DNA from: Halomonas sp. NO4
GTDB taxonomy: Bacteria; Pseudomonadota; Gammaproteobacteria; Pseudomonadales; Halomonadaceae
Direction: 5' to 3'
Length of the DNA stretch: 64,000 bases
Assembly: GCF_010994375.1 (NCBI RefSeq)
Contig: NZ_WHMA01000004.1
Span: forward strand, 187,080 to 251,079
Position numbers and translations under genes: made by a program. This document shows, piece by piece, positions 14,871 through 27,509 of the stretch. Every line of letters begins with the position of its first letter. The stretch's first letter is position 1. Below the pieces are notes generated by a model. It made no database searches, was not told the origin of the DNA, and saw only the letters and a list, made by a program, of their open reading frames with translations.

Positions 14871-15107
14871 TTAGACGGCTTCGCCGCGCTTGCGGATGTC
14901 GCTGAGCACCGCCTCGATGCCCTTCTTGTCGATGATGCGCATGCCCTTGGAGGAGACGCGCAGCTTGACGAAGCGGCCTTCGGCCTCCACCCAGAAACGA
15001 TGAGTGTGCAGGTTCGGCAAGAAACGACGACGGGTCTTGCGCTGGGAGTGTGAAACGTTGTTACCAGTCACCGGGCGCTTGCCGGTAACCTGACATACTT
15101 TGGACAT
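14871..15107 (-). CDS. rpmB: 50S ribosomal protein L28
   Basis: Ribosomal protein of 78 residues, starting [21 protein letters not shown] and containing [13 protein letters not shown], the family signature. Like L33 downstream, the proteobacterial zinc-free form. First gene of rpmBG; ATG at 15107 matches homologues, while the open frame extends further upstream without similarity. A plausible promoter lies at 15236-15264. Confidence 0.97.
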   Translation of the reverse strand: MSKVCQVTGKRPVTGNNVSHSQRKTRRRFLPNLHTHRFWVEAEGRFVKLRVSSKGMRIIDKKGIEAVLSDIRKRGEAV

Positions 15108-15235
15108 GGGAGCCTCCAACCGCTTGGCCAGGTGTTCGCGAACACGGGCGTTCGCGTCCTGAGTGTTCAAAACCTGTCGGGCAAACCGGGAACGACCCCG
15201 TTGTCATTTAACCCAAGGGAATTCAAAGGCTGCAC

Positions 15236-15264
15236 TTTATAGCAGAGTGCGCCCCGGCAGGCAA
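15236..15264 (-). promoter_or_regulatory. candidate sigma-70 promoter of rpmBG
   Basis: On the minus strand TTGCCT (15264-15259), 17-base spacer, TATAAA (15241-15236), about 130 bases ahead of rpmB. The surrounding stretch 15185-15245 is conspicuously richer in A+T than its neighbourhood. Consensus match only; no mapped start. Confidence 0.55.
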
Positions 15265-15295
15265 TAGCAGCCGGGTATTCTACCTTTCCTGCTCT

Positions 15296-15970
15296 CTAAA
15301 GCCATCCTCTTTCCGCGAACGAAACGACCTCGCCGTCGCCCACCACGAAGTGATCCAGCACGCGAATCTCGAACAGCCCGAGCACCTCGCGCAGCCGCTC
15401 GGTAATGCGCCGGTCGGCGTCGCTCGGCTCGGCCACCCCCGAGGGGTGGTTGTGGGCGAAGATGATCGCTCCCGCCCCCAGCTCCAGGGAACGGCGCGCT
15501 ACCTCGCGCGGGTAGACCGAGGCGCTGTCCAGGGTGCCGCGGAACAGCGACTCGAAGCGGATCACCCGGTGCTGGCTGTCGAGGAAGAGGGCGGCAAACT
15601 CCTCGTGCCCCAGGTGGCGCAGCTGCGAGGCCAGGTAGGCGCGCACCAGGGTCGGCGAGGTGAGCGCATTGCCGCGCGCCAGCTGACTGGCGAGATGGCG
15701 GCGGGAGAGCTCCAGTACCGCCTGCAGCTGCACGAACTTGGCGGTGCCCAGGCCATGCTCGGCGCAGAAGCGCGCCTGATCGGCCTCGAGCAGTGGGCGA
15801 AGCCCGCCGAAGGCCGAGAGCAGGTCGCGGGCCAGGTCCACCGCCGAGCGGCCGGCCACGCCCACGCGCAGGAAGATGGCCAGCAGTTCGGCGTCGGAGA
15901 GCGCCTCGGCCCCCAGCGACAGCAGCTTCTCCCGGGGGCGCTCGCCCTCCGGCCAGTCACGAATCGACAT
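15296..15970 (-). CDS. radC: RadC family JAMM-domain protein
   Basis: Protein of 224 residues with an N-terminal helix-hairpin-helix-like region ([22 protein letters not shown]) and a C-terminal JAMM/MPN metalloprotease-like domain. The metal-binding motif is complete: HNHPSG at 173-178 followed by PSDAD with D184. The name RadC is historical; a role in recombination repair is not firmly established. ATG at 15970 gives the typical [17 protein letters not shown] opening. Divergent from coaBC, the standard gammaproteobacterial neighbourhood. Confidence 0.94.
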   Translation of the reverse strand: MSIRDWPEGERPREKLLSLGAEALSDAELLAIFLRVGVAGRSAVDLARDLLSAFGGLRPLLEADQARFCAEHGLGTAKFVQLQAVLELSRRHLASQLARGNALTSPTLVRAYLASQLRHLGHEEFAALFLDSQHRVIRFESLFRGTLDSASVYPREVARRSLELGAGAIIFAHNHPSGVAEPSDADRRITERLREVLGLFEIRVLDHFVVGDGEVVSFAERGWL

Positions 15971-16127
15971 CCCTGTCTCCTTTCCGCTGACTTCCTCACC
16001 CTGGCGACACCGTTCCCCGGCCGCCACCCACACGCGCCTCAGTGTAGCCGCTTGGCGGGCGCCGCGGCTGCGCAATTTTCGTCGCAGTGGTAAGGTAGGC
16101 GCCTGGATTTCATTGCAGGAACCTGTC

Positions 16128-17423
<1,296 letters not shown>

Positions 17424-17454
17424 TCCTTAGACAACTGCCGCCCTGGAACCGACC

Positions 17455-17931
17455 ATGCCCGACTCCCTCCTGCCATCCTCCGCGCCCCGGCTTGCCGTCA
17501 AGGTGCTCGACGAGCGGCTGCGCGACACCCTGCCCCGCTACGCCACCGCAGGTTCCGCGGGGATGGACCTGCACGCCCTGCTCGACGCCCCCCTGACCCT
17601 CGAGCCGGGCCAGTGCGAGCTGGTGCGCACCGGCATTGCCGTGCACATCGCCGACCCCGGCCTCGCCGGCCTGATCCTGCCGCGCTCGGGGCTCGGTCAC
17701 AAGCACGGCATCGTGCTCGGCAACCTGGTGGGACTGATCGACTCCGACTACCAGGGCGAGCTGATGATCTCCACCTGGAACCGCGGCAGCCGCCCCTTCG
17801 TGCTGGAACCGCTGGAACGCCTGGCCCAGTATGTACTGGTGCCGGTGGTCCAGGCGGAGCTCCAGGTCGTCGAGAATTTCGCCGCCAGCCACCGCGGCGG
17901 CGGTGGCTTCGGCAGCTCGGGACGCCGTTAA
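17455..17931 (+). CDS. dut: deoxyuridine 5'-triphosphate nucleotidohydrolase
   Basis: dUTPase of 158 residues, hydrolysing dUTP to dUMP and pyrophosphate to keep uracil out of DNA and feed dTMP synthesis. All five trimeric dUTPase motifs are present: AGSAGMDL at 32-39, PRSGLG at 76-81, [15 protein letters not shown] at 89-103, ERLAQ at 121-125, and the glycine-rich [10 protein letters not shown] at 147-156. Lies 31 bases after coaBC and is probably co-transcribed, as in many gammaproteobacteria. Confidence 0.97.
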   Translation: MPDSLLPSSAPRLAVKVLDERLRDTLPRYATAGSAGMDLHALLDAPLTLEPGQCELVRTGIAVHIADPGLAGLILPRSGLGHKHGIVLGNLVGLIDSDYQGELMISTWNRGSRPFVLEPLERLAQYVLVPVVQAELQVVENFAASHRGGGGFGSSGRR

Positions 17932-17955
17932 GTGCCGCCCCGGGCCACCGTCCTG

Positions 17956-17982
17956 CCCTCGCCCCAACGGACGGGGCGAGGG
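17956..17982 (+). terminator. intergenic hairpin between dut and algC
   Basis: Perfect 10-bp stem CCCTCGCCCC (17956-17965) with 17973-17982, seven-base loop. It is not followed by a T tract, so it may be an attenuating or RNA-stabilising structure rather than a full terminator. Confidence 0.45.
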
Positions 17983-18034
17983 GGCATCGCAGCCCAGGCC
18001 ATGCCCATTCACCCCTGATTGCCAAGGAAACGCC

Positions 18035-20364
<2,330 letters not shown>

Positions 20365-20448
20365 TCCCAGGCCCCGCGGCGGCGATTTTTTGCGCCAACG
20401 CGGGGGGCCCATTAGGATGCAACGATTCACATAACAGAAAAGACCGAC

Positions 20449-21060
20449 ATGACGCAGGCAACTCCCCCACCCAGCCGCCGCGAGCAGATCCTCCAGGCGC
20501 TCGCGCTGATGCTGGAGGAAGACAGCGGCAAGCGCATCACCATCGCGGCCCTGGCCCGCCAGGTGGGCGTATCGGAAGCCGCCCTCTATCGCCACTTTCC
20601 CAGCAAGGCCCGGATGTTCGAGGGCCTCATCGCCTTCATCGAGGAGACGCTGTTCGAGCGCATCACCCGTATCCTCGAGGAGGTGCCCGACGCCGTGTCT
20701 CGCTGCGGCCAGATCCTCACCCTGCTGCTCGCCTTCGCTGAGAAGAACCCGGGGCTGTCGCGGCTGCTCGACGGCGATGTCCTCACCGGCGAGACGGCGC
20801 GGCTGCGCAGCCGCATCCATCAGCTCTTCGAGCGCCTCGAGACCCAGCTCAAGCAGATCCTGCGCGAGGCCGAGTTGCGGGAGGGGCGCCGCCCGAGCCT
20901 GACCGTCTCGGCGACCGCCAACCTGCTGATGGCCCAGGCCGAGGGGCGCATCGCCCAGTACGTGCGCAGCGACTTCCAGCGCCTGCCCACGACGCACTGG
21001 GACGACCAGTGGGCGCTGCTTGCGTCCCAGCTGCTGCGCCCCACCGCCCAGACGGCCTGA
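20449..21060 (+). CDS. slmA: nucleoid occlusion factor SlmA
   Basis: TetR-fold DNA-binding protein of 203 residues. SlmA binds chromosomal SBS sites and blocks FtsZ assembly over the nucleoid. Visible: [15 protein letters not shown] then the [35 protein letters not shown], and a C-terminal FtsZ-interacting half ending [13 protein letters not shown]. The SlmA annotation rather than a generic TetR repressor rests on the conserved opening and the [17 protein letters not shown] segment, and on its position near argB/dut. Followed by a strong terminator. Confidence 0.92.
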   Translation: MTQATPPPSRREQILQALALMLEEDSGKRITIAALARQVGVSEAALYRHFPSKARMFEGLIAFIEETLFERITRILEEVPDAVSRCGQILTLLLAFAEKNPGLSRLLDGDVLTGETARLRSRIHQLFERLETQLKQILREAELREGRRPSLTVSATANLLMAQAEGRIAQYVRSDFQRLPTTHWDDQWALLASQLLRPTAQTA

Positions 21061-21076
21061 GGCCGAGCCTCAACGA

Positions 21077-21106
21077 ACGACGCCCCGGCCAAGGCCGGGG
21101 CGTCGT
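21077..21106. terminator. bidirectional terminator between slmA and rpoH
   Basis: Perfect 14-bp inverted repeat: 21077-21090 (ACGACGCCCCGGCC) with 21093-21106 around AA. It lies between the convergent ends of slmA and rpoH and can serve both. The effective loop is probably larger than two bases. Confidence 0.8.
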
Positions 21107-21130
21107 CGTCATCTGCCGGGGTCGGCGGGC

Positions 21131-21997
21131 TCAGGCGGCGAGCGCCTCGCCGAGCTGCTGGCGAATCTTCTTCATGGCGTTCTTCTCGAGCTGGCGGATG
21201 CGCTCGGCGGAGACGCCATAGACGTCGGCCAGCTCGTGGAGGGTGGCCTTCTCCTCGGCCAGCCAACGGCGCTGCAGAATCTCGCGGGAGCGCTCGTCGA
21301 GCGCCTCCAGGGCCGTGCGCAGGCGGCGGCTGGCGTCGTCTTCCCAGTCACTGTCCTCGAGCTTGAGGGCCGGGTCGGAAGAGGCGTCGTCCAGGTAGTG
21401 CACCGGCGCCTGGTAGGCGCTCTCCTCGTCGTCGTTCGGGGCAGCATCGAAGCCGGCGTCGTGGGCGGCCAGCCGCCCCTCCATCTCGCGCACCACCTCG
21501 GGCTTGACGTCGAGGTCCTTGGCGATGGCCTCCACCTCGTCGCCGTTGAGCCAGGCGAGACGCTTCTTGGCACTGCGCAGGTTGAAGAACAGCTTGCGCT
21601 GTGCCTTGGTGGTGGCGATCTTGACGATGCGCCAGTTACGCAGCACGAACTCGTGAATCTCGGCCTTGATCCAGTGCACGGCGAAGGACACGAGCCGCAC
21701 GCCCTGGTTGGGGTCGAAGCGCTTCACCGCCTTCATCAGGCCCACGTTGCCCTCCTGGATCAGGTCGGCCTGGGGCAAGCCGTAGCCGGAGTAGCTGCGG
21801 GCGATGTGCACCACGAAACGCAGGTGCGACAGCACCAGGCGGCGCGCCGCCTCGAGATCACCCTCGTCATGGAGCTGGAAGGCCAGCTCCCGCTCTTCAT
21901 CGGCACTCAGCATGGGAATGCCGTTGACCGCCTGGATGTACCCGTTCAGGTCGTGTCCCGGCGATAGTTGACCCACCGGCAGAAGACTGGTGCTCAT
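21131..21997 (-). CDS. rpoH: RNA polymerase sigma-32 (heat shock) factor
   Basis: Sigma factor of 288 residues directing RNA polymerase to heat-shock promoters. Region 2 is seen as [39 protein letters not shown], and the RpoH box, unique to sigma-32, as QRKLFFNLR (133-141), which is the determinant for chaperone-mediated control. Region 4.2 HTH ([18 protein letters not shown]) is at the C-terminus. Chosen start at 21997 gives [14 protein letters not shown]. It follows ftsX, the conserved ftsY-ftsE-ftsX-rpoH order, with its own 213-base leader. Confidence 0.97.
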   Translation of the reverse strand: MSTSLLPVGQLSPGHDLNGYIQAVNGIPMLSADEERELAFQLHDEGDLEAARRLVLSHLRFVVHIARSYSGYGLPQADLIQEGNVGLMKAVKRFDPNQGVRLVSFAVHWIKAEIHEFVLRNWRIVKIATTKAQRKLFFNLRSAKKRLAWLNGDEVEAIAKDLDVKPEVVREMEGRLAAHDAGFDAAPNDDEESAYQAPVHYLDDASSDPALKLEDSDWEDDASRRLRTALEALDERSREILQRRWLAEEKATLHELADVYGVSAERIRQLEKNAMKKIRQQLGEALAA

Positions 21998-22210
21998 ATG
22001 CAGGTTGTCTCCCTCGAAGCCCAAGGTGCTGTTCACAGAAACCTGTTCACCACCATAGCGTATTCGGTCGCAATGATGGCCGTCACTGCGCTTTGTTTGA
22101 CGGCCAGGACCGGAGAATGTTCCGTCGTTGATGGCCCGGCTGGCGGATCGTGCCGGTTGAACGCGCAATATCGTCGCGTTTCCGCTGTTCACCGCCACCG
22201 GAGAGCCCAG
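21998..22210. other. 213-base intergenic leader upstream of rpoH
   Basis: Non-coding stretch between ftsX and rpoH. In other gammaproteobacteria this position holds several rpoH promoters. I see no clean consensus promoter by eye and no other gene. Confidence 0.5.
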
Positions 22211-23182
22211 CTAGCGCGGGCGGATTCCGGCGAGGTGACGGCTCACGGCGATCCAGGCACCGAGCCAGCCCAGTAGTGTACTGCAGATCAGCAGCGTTGC
22301 CGAGCCCATGCCGCCCAGCTGCGGCATCGCGAAATTCGCCCCGTAGCTCGCCGCCAGAGCCCTGACCGGAGCGGCCAGCCACTGGTTGCCCAGCGCCAGC
22401 AAGCCCCAGGCGAGCAGACCGCCGCCCAAGCCATACCAGGCGCCGCTGTAGAGAAAGGGCCGGCGCACGAAGGCGTGGGTGGCACCGATCAACATCACCA
22501 CCTCGATCTCCTGGCGACGACTCTCCACCGCCAGTCGAATGGTATTGCCCACCACCAGCAGCACGCCCAACCCGAAGAGCACGGCCAGCGCCAGGGCCAC
22601 GCGCCGCCCCAACTCGGCCAGCTGGCGCAACCGCTCCAGCCAGGCGAGATCCAGACGCACCTCCGCGACACCCGCCAGCTGCCCCAGGTCCGCCGAGAGG
22701 CGGCGCACCGCTTCGGGCGACGGGTCGACGGGGGTGACCACGACGCTCGCCGGCAGCGGGTTGTCGTCCAGGCGCGCCAGGGCGTCAGCAAGTCCCAGCG
22801 CCTGCTGGAACTCGGCCATGCCCTCGGCGGCGGTGACCAGGCGTGTGTGCGCCACCTGCGGCTGGGCGGCGATCGCCTCCTCGATGCGCCCCGCCTCGCC
22901 GTCGTCCACCCCGGACGCTAGGTAGGCGGTCAGCGTCGCGCTGGCGTCGAGTTCGGCATCGAGCAGCCGGGCGCTGTCCAGGGTGAGCCACAGCGCCGCC
23001 GGCAACACCAGGGCAATGGCGATGGCCAGCATGGTGAGCAGGCTCCCCAGGGGCTGACGCAGCAGCCGCCGCGTGCTGTCGACGCTCATGGCGCGGTGGT
23101 GGCGCAGCCAGGCGCGCAGTCGGCTTGCCGAGCGTGTGCGCTGGCTGCGGGCGCCACGCGGTGCCGGCGACGGGCGGCTCAT
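22211..23182 (-). CDS. ftsX: cell division ABC transporter-like permease FtsX
   Basis: Integral membrane protein of 323 residues that with FtsE regulates peptidoglycan hydrolases at the septum. Four membrane segments: one after the basic N-terminus (LLTMLAIAIALVLPAALWLTL), a periplasmic domain of about 100 residues, then three at the C-terminus (ALALAVLFGLGVLLVVGN, the YGLGGGLLAWGLLAL region, TLLICSTLLGWLGAWIAV). The N-terminus is unusually rich in arginine (about 10 of the first 30 residues). Starts four bases inside the end of ftsE. Confidence 0.94.
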   Translation of the reverse strand: MSRPSPAPRGARSQRTRSASRLRAWLRHHRAMSVDSTRRLLRQPLGSLLTMLAIAIALVLPAALWLTLDSARLLDAELDASATLTAYLASGVDDGEAGRIEEAIAAQPQVAHTRLVTAAEGMAEFQQALGLADALARLDDNPLPASVVVTPVDPSPEAVRRLSADLGQLAGVAEVRLDLAWLERLRQLAELGRRVALALAVLFGLGVLLVVGNTIRLAVESRRQEIEVVMLIGATHAFVRRPFLYSGAWYGLGGGLLAWGLLALGNQWLAAPVRALAASYGANFAMPQLGGMGSATLLICSTLLGWLGAWIAVSRHLAGIRPR

Positions 23183-23847
23183 GCGGCCTCCTCGTCGGCG
23201 ACCAGGCGCCCCTCGCGCAGGCGCAGGGTGCGGTGGCGCAGCCGGGCGATCAGCGCCAGGTCATGGCTGGCGATCATCACCGTGGTGCCGATGCGATTGA
23301 AGTCCTCGAAGAGCGCCATGATGTCAGCGGAAAGCTGCGGGTCGAGGTTGCCGGTGGGCTCGTCGGCGAGCAGCAGCGCCGGCTTGTTGACCACCGCCCG
23401 GGCGATGCCCACGCGCTGCTGCTCGCCGCCGGAGAGCTCGATGGGCAAGGCGCGCTCGCGGTGCAGCAGCCCCACCTTGTCGAGTGCGGCGCGCACGCGG
23501 CGCGCCGCCTCGCGGGGCTCAATGCCACGGATCTCCAGGGGCAGGGCCACGTTGTGGTAGATGGAGCGATCGAAGAGCAACTGGTGGTCCTGGAAGACCA
23601 CGCCGATCTGGCGTCGGTAGAAGGGCACCTGGCTGGCATGCAGCCGGGCGATATCGTGGCCGGCGACCAGGATGCGCCCGCGACTGGGCCGTTCGAGGCG
23701 CATGATCAGGCGCAGCAGTGAACTCTTGCCAGCCCCGGAGTGGCCTGTGAGGAAGACCATCTCCCCACGACGCACGCGGAAGTCGAGGTTGGCGAGCGCC
23801 TCGAAGCGCCCGCCGTAGCGCTTGCCCACATGCTCGAAGACGATCAT
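23179..23847 (-). CDS. ftsE: cell division ATP-binding protein FtsE
   Basis: ABC ATPase of 222 residues partnering FtsX. Walker A GHSGAGKSS, signature LSGGEQQRVGIARA, Walker B LLLADEPTGNLDP and switch histidine ASHD are all intact. Overlaps ftsY upstream and ftsX downstream by four bases each (ATGA), indicating a translationally coupled ftsY-ftsE-ftsX operon. Confidence 0.96.
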   Translation of the reverse strand: MIVFEHVGKRYGGRFEALANLDFRVRRGEMVFLTGHSGAGKSSLLRLIMRLERPSRGRILVAGHDIARLHASQVPFYRRQIGVVFQDHQLLFDRSIYHNVALPLEIRGIEPREAARRVRAALDKVGLLHRERALPIELSGGEQQRVGIARAVVNKPALLLADEPTGNLDPQLSADIMALFEDFNRIGTTVMIASHDLALIARLRHRTLRLREGRLVADEEAA

Positions 23848-25208
23848 GCCGAGGCGGCGTCGCGCGCATCGCCCTGGTCGAAGAGGGCGTCGACGAACTC
23901 CCTGGCGGCGAAGGGGCGCAGGTCGTCCAGCGACTCCCCGACCCCGATGAAACGGATCGGCGTGCCCAGCTGCTTGGCCAGGGCGAAGATGATGCCGCCC
24001 TTGGCCGTGCCGTCGAGCTTGGTCAGGGTGATGCCGGTGACCGGCACCGCCTCGTTGAAGGTGTTGGCCTGGGAAAGCGCGTTCTGCCCGGTGCCGGCGT
24101 CGAGCACCAGCATCACCTCGTGGGGGGCGGTGTCATCGAGCTTGCCCATCACGCGGTGCACCTTCTTGAGCTCCTCCATGAGGTGCGCCTTGTTGTGCAG
24201 CCGACCCGCGGTGTCGGCGATCAGCACATCCACCTTGCGCGCCCGCGCCGCGGCCAGGGCATCGTAGACCACCGAGGCACTGTCGGCGCCGGTGTGCTGG
24301 GCGATCACCGGCACGTCGTTGCGCTCGCCCCACACCTTGAGCTGCTCCACTGCCGCGGCGCGGAAAGTGTCCCCAGCGGCGAGCATCACGCTGCGCCCCT
24401 CGCGCTGGAAGCGCTGGGTGAGCTTGCCGATGGTGGTGGTCTTGCCCACGCCGTTGACCCCCACCACCAGGATGACGAAGGGTCCCTCGCCCTTGGGCGG
24501 CAGTGCCAGCGGCGTGGCCACCGGGTCGAGCATGGTGGTGAGCTCCTCCTGCAGGGCGCGGTAGAGCGCCTGCGGGTCGGCCAGCTCCTTGCGCGACACC
24601 CGCTCGGTGAGGCGGTCGATGATGGCGGTGGTCGCCTCGATGCCCACGTCGGCCAGCAGCAGCTGGGTCTCGAGGTCCTCGAGCAGTTCGTCGTCGATCT
24701 GCTTCTTGCCGAGAAAGAGCCCGGCCAGGCCGTCGGTGAGATTGGCGCGGGTCTTGCCGAGCCCGGCGCGAATCCGTGCGAACCAGCCCTTCTTCTCGGC
24801 GGCCGGTTTTTCCTGCAGCGCCGGGCGCTCGGGCGCCGGCTCCGGTTCAGGTGTCGGCTCGGGCTCGGGCGCCGCGGGGGGCGGCGCCTCCTCCTCGGCG
24901 GGCGCGGCGTCGTCCACGGCCTCGTCGCGCAGCGCGGCGTTCTCCTCCTCGGCGCGCACCACCTCCACTGCCTCTGTACGGTCGAGCGCCTCGTCCGCCG
25001 CCGGGCCGGCCATGGCGACATCTTCGGGCGGCTGCTCCGCGACGATGTCCGGCTCGGAAGGGGCCGGTTCGCGGTCGGCCGGCGAGGTCGCCGCGGAGGT
25101 GGTTTCCGGCTCGGCCGGCCGCGGTGCCTGGCTCTCGTCCTGCTGGGTCGACTGCCGTTTGTCCTGCTGATCGTCCTGCTGCGTCTTGCGCTTGAAAAAA
25201 CCGAACAT
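23844..25208 (-). CDS. ftsY: signal recognition particle receptor FtsY
   Basis: SRP GTPase receptor of 454 residues that docks SRP-bound ribosomes at the membrane. The C-terminal NG domain (about 155-454) shows VVGVNGVGKTTTIGK, the DTAGR motif and TKLDGTAKGG; the N-terminal 150 residues form a strongly acidic Glu/Pro/Ala-rich region typical of proteobacterial FtsY membrane-targeting domains. The chosen ATG (25208) gives MFGFFKRK, the amphipathic basic start common to FtsY. Works with ffh (47.9-49.3 kb). Confidence 0.96.
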   Translation of the reverse strand: MFGFFKRKTQQDDQQDKRQSTQQDESQAPRPAEPETTSAATSPADREPAPSEPDIVAEQPPEDVAMAGPAADEALDRTEAVEVVRAEEENAALRDEAVDDAAPAEEEAPPPAAPEPEPTPEPEPAPERPALQEKPAAEKKGWFARIRAGLGKTRANLTDGLAGLFLGKKQIDDELLEDLETQLLLADVGIEATTAIIDRLTERVSRKELADPQALYRALQEELTTMLDPVATPLALPPKGEGPFVILVVGVNGVGKTTTIGKLTQRFQREGRSVMLAAGDTFRAAAVEQLKVWGERNDVPVIAQHTGADSASVVYDALAAARARKVDVLIADTAGRLHNKAHLMEELKKVHRVMGKLDDTAPHEVMLVLDAGTGQNALSQANTFNEAVPVTGITLTKLDGTAKGGIIFALAKQLGTPIRFIGVGESLDDLRPFAAREFVDALFDQGDARDAASA

Positions 25209-25298
25209 GGGGGAATTCAACCTCACGGGTGAATGATGACCACATCCTACCACTGCCTACCATGACTGTGGATAAAGCCGCAGGTACAATGCGACGCC

Positions 25299-25931
25299 AT
25301 GAATCGCCGCCGCCCTTCCCGCCAGCGCCCCATGCCTTCCCAGGCCCCACGCCGTGGCGGCCAACTGCGCCTGATCGGCGGCGACTTCAAGCGCCGGCGG
25401 CTGCCGGTGCTCGACAGCCCCGGCCTGCGCCCCACACCCGACCGGGTGCGCGAGACGCTGTTCAACTGGCTGGCCACCGCCACGCCCGGCGCCCGTGCGC
25501 TGGACCTGTTCGCCGGCACCGGGGCGCTGGGTCTGGAGGCGCTCTCCCGCGGCGCCGCCGAGGCCTGCTTCGTGGAGCGCGATACCCGCGTGGCGCGCCA
25601 GCTCACGAGCAATCTGGCCACCCTGGACGTCACGGCCCGCAGCCGGGTGATCACCGCCGACGTCCTCGCCTTCCTGGCCGGCGAACCGCATCCCTGCTCG
25701 CTGGTGTTTCTCGACCCGCCCTTCCGCCAAGGCCTGGTCGAGCCCTGCTGTGCGCGGCTGGAGCAGCACGGCTGGCTCACCGACGAAGCCTTCGTCTATG
25801 TCGAGATGGAGTCGAAAGCCGTGCCTACCGTGCCGGCCAGCTGGGCACTGCATCGCGAACTGCGCGCCGGCGACACCACCGCTCGCCTCTATCGCCGCTG
25901 CGTCGAGTCGGCAAACGGCGACGCTTGCTGA
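25299..25931 (+). CDS. rsmD: 16S rRNA (guanine-966 N2) methyltransferase
   Basis: SAM-dependent methyltransferase of 210 residues acting on 16S rRNA during 30S assembly. Motifs: RLIGGDFKRRRLPVLD near the start, RPTPDRVRETLFNWL, the SAM loop LDLFAGTGALGLEALSRGA and the catalytic DPPF. Divergent from ftsY with about 90 bases between, the classical rsmD/ftsY neighbourhood. Confidence 0.95.
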   Translation: MNRRRPSRQRPMPSQAPRRGGQLRLIGGDFKRRRLPVLDSPGLRPTPDRVRETLFNWLATATPGARALDLFAGTGALGLEALSRGAAEACFVERDTRVARQLTSNLATLDVTARSRVITADVLAFLAGEPHPCSLVFLDPPFRQGLVEPCCARLEQHGWLTDEAFVYVEMESKAVPTVPASWALHRELRAGDTTARLYRRCVESANGDAC

Positions 25932-26016
25932 GCTCCCGCCACGGCGTTACGCTGCGAGCTCGAATTCCCGCCCCACCACGGCCGGCTCGGTCGCCAGGCA
26001 ACGTCAGGAGAACAGG

Positions 26017-26217
26017 ATGAGCAGCGAACTCTTCAACCGGCTCGAACAGAAAGTCGCCAACGCCGTGGAAGCGCTGGAGCTGCTCCGCATGGAAGCCGAG
26101 GAGCTGCGTGAAGAGAACCAGCGCCTGAAGCAGGAGCGCGAGGAGTGGGAGCGCCGCCTCACCGCCCTGCTGGGCAAGTTCGACGAAGTCGAGACGGAAA
26201 CCGCCACCGAGCGCTGA
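26017..26217 (+). CDS. zapB: cell division protein ZapB
   Basis: Small coiled-coil protein of 66 residues: MSSELFNRLEQKVANAVEAL, then heptads through EELREENQRLKQEREEWERRL, ending LTALLGKFDEVE, which matches the ZapB pattern (LF..LE.KV..A...I.LL.ME.EEL.E.N, ending LLGRMEEV). ZapB bundles with ZapA to support the FtsZ ring. Good ribosome-binding site AGGAGAACAGG just upstream. An upstream in-frame extension lacks similarity. Convergent with rimI. Confidence 0.85.
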   Translation: MSSELFNRLEQKVANAVEALELLRMEAEELREENQRLKQEREEWERRLTALLGKFDEVETETATER

Positions 26218-26227
26218 GCCGGATCGC

Positions 26228-26698
26228 TCAGCCCAGCGGGAGCGACATCAGCACGGCGTCCTCCCGCGGCCCGGCCCCGTCCCACGAGGGATAGTAGCCG
26301 CGGCGCCGGCCATCCTCGACGAATCCCGCCCGCGCATAGAGCGCCCGCGCCGGGGCATTGCCGGCCCGCACTTCCAGCAGCAGCCGCTCGCTACCCCAGG
26401 CGCGCGCTTGATCGATTACACCCGCCAGCAGCCGCCCGGCCAGCCCCTGTCGACGCCAGACCGAGGCCACCAGCAGCGCCTGCAGCTCCGCCTCGAAGGG
26501 CAATCGCGCCACCACGGCATGGCCCGCCAGGGCGTCCTCGCCGTCGATACCCAGAACGACCGTCAGCGGATCGCTGAGCGCCGCCTTCAGCTGGCGCGCG
26601 CTCCAGGGCGAGGGCTGCGTCGCCTCCAGGGCCTCGAGCGCCGCCAGCTCCAGAGCGTCCAGGCGCCTCGGGAGGCGCTCAGCCAGGGACGCTCGCAT
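26228..26698 (-). CDS. rimI: [ribosomal protein bS18]-alanine N-acetyltransferase
   Basis: GNAT acetyltransferase of 156 residues that modifies the N-terminus of S18. The acetyl-CoA loop reads VWRRQGLAGRLL, followed by LLLEVRAGNAPARALYARAGF, the standard RimI pattern. Start at 26698 is chosen for a GAGGG ribosome-binding site five bases upstream; an in-frame ATG at 26713 is possible. The start lies inside the end of the upstream HolD-like gene, and the holD-rimI pairing is conserved in gammaproteobacteria. Confidence 0.9.
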   Translation of the reverse strand: MRASLAERLPRRLDALELAALEALEATQPSPWSARQLKAALSDPLTVVLGIDGEDALAGHAVVARLPFEAELQALLVASVWRRQGLAGRLLAGVIDQARAWGSERLLLEVRAGNAPARALYARAGFVEDGRRRGYYPSWDGAGPREDAVLMSLPLG

Positions 26699-27509
26699 CG
26701 CTGCCCTCGCCATACCAGGCGGCCCGCCAGCCGGCGAGGCGCGGCCACAGGGCTCGCTTCGCCTCGGCGCTGCCGGCCAGTTCATCGAGCGCCGGCCCTC
26801 GCCAGCCGGGCAGATCCAGCAGCGTGCAGCGCTCATCGGTGACGCCGAGCAGCCGCTCCAGGGTGTCGTCGCGCCCGAAAAGCAGTACCCGCTCCGGCGC
26901 CCAGCCGCGCCGTCCGGCGCCCTCGATGAAGGCCTGCAGCCCCGCCTTGGCCTCCTCCTCCGGCGACGCCACCGGCAGCCCCTTCTCCAGGGGCCAGTCG
27001 AAGGCCTGGAAGTCCGGCGCCTGACCGAGGGAAATGCCGGCCGCGCGGAAGAGGTTGGCGAGCAGGCGCAGCTCGACCGCCCCCGGCGGCCGCGCACCGG
27101 GCAGCAGCACCAGCCAGCGGCCGTCCAGGCAGGCGACCTGCACGCTGAAACGCAGGGGCTCCGAGGAGGCTTCCACCACCGCATCGCCGACCGACCCGCT
27201 CGCCGGTGACGCGACCTCGCTAGCGTCCCGCGCCGGCTCGAGCAGCTGGCGTGCCCGTCCGGGGGCGGCAGCTGCTGGCGATGCCGGCTCACTCTCCTGG
27301 GGCGGTGTTGCCGGGCGCTGCTGCGCCGCGCGCTCGGCTTCGTCGAGCAGGGCGTGCAGCCGCACGGTGGGCGGCGCGCTAGGCTCGGGTGACGACGGCG
27401 CCCACTCGCAGGCTGCGCTCTGCCGGGCATTGGGCAGGCGGTAGCGCGGCACCCAGGCCGTCAGACCCATGGCCTCCAGGTACTGGAGGCGCTGCGGCTC
27501 CGTCGTCAC
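26679..27509 (-). CDS. probable DNA polymerase III psi subunit (HolD-like), divergent and enlarged
   Basis: Protein of 276 residues directly upstream of rimI, the place holD occupies in gammaproteobacteria. Its N-terminus (QRLQYLEAMGLTAWVPRY) resembles the HolD motif of the psi subunit, which joins chi and the clamp-loader gamma complex. A Pro/Ala/Glu-rich linker spans about 35-115, and a C-terminal globular part follows (SVQVACLDGRWLVLLPG... to ...WRAAWYGEG). E. coli psi is half this size, but I recall enlarged cryptic psi proteins from pseudomonads. No membrane segment or enzyme motif is seen. The call rests on context and the short N-terminal motif. Confidence 0.55.
   Translation of the reverse strand: MTTEPQRLQYLEAMGLTAWVPRYRLPNARQSAACEWAPSSPEPSAPPTVRLHALLDEAERAAQQRPATPPQESEPASPAAAAPGRARQLLEPARDASEVASPASGSVGDAVVEASSEPLRFSVQVACLDGRWLVLLPGARPPGAVELRLLANLFRAAGISLGQAPDFQAFDWPLEKGLPVASPEEEAKAGLQAFIEGAGRRGWAPERVLLFGRDDTLERLLGVTDERCTLLDLPGWRGPALDELAGSAEAKRALWPRLAGWRAAWYGEGSDASVPG

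Noticed and set aside
24776..25195. Possible separate genes within the N-terminal acidic part of ftsY
   Set aside because: This segment is the Glu/Pro/Ala-rich N-terminal domain of FtsY; alternate frames are low-complexity by-products.
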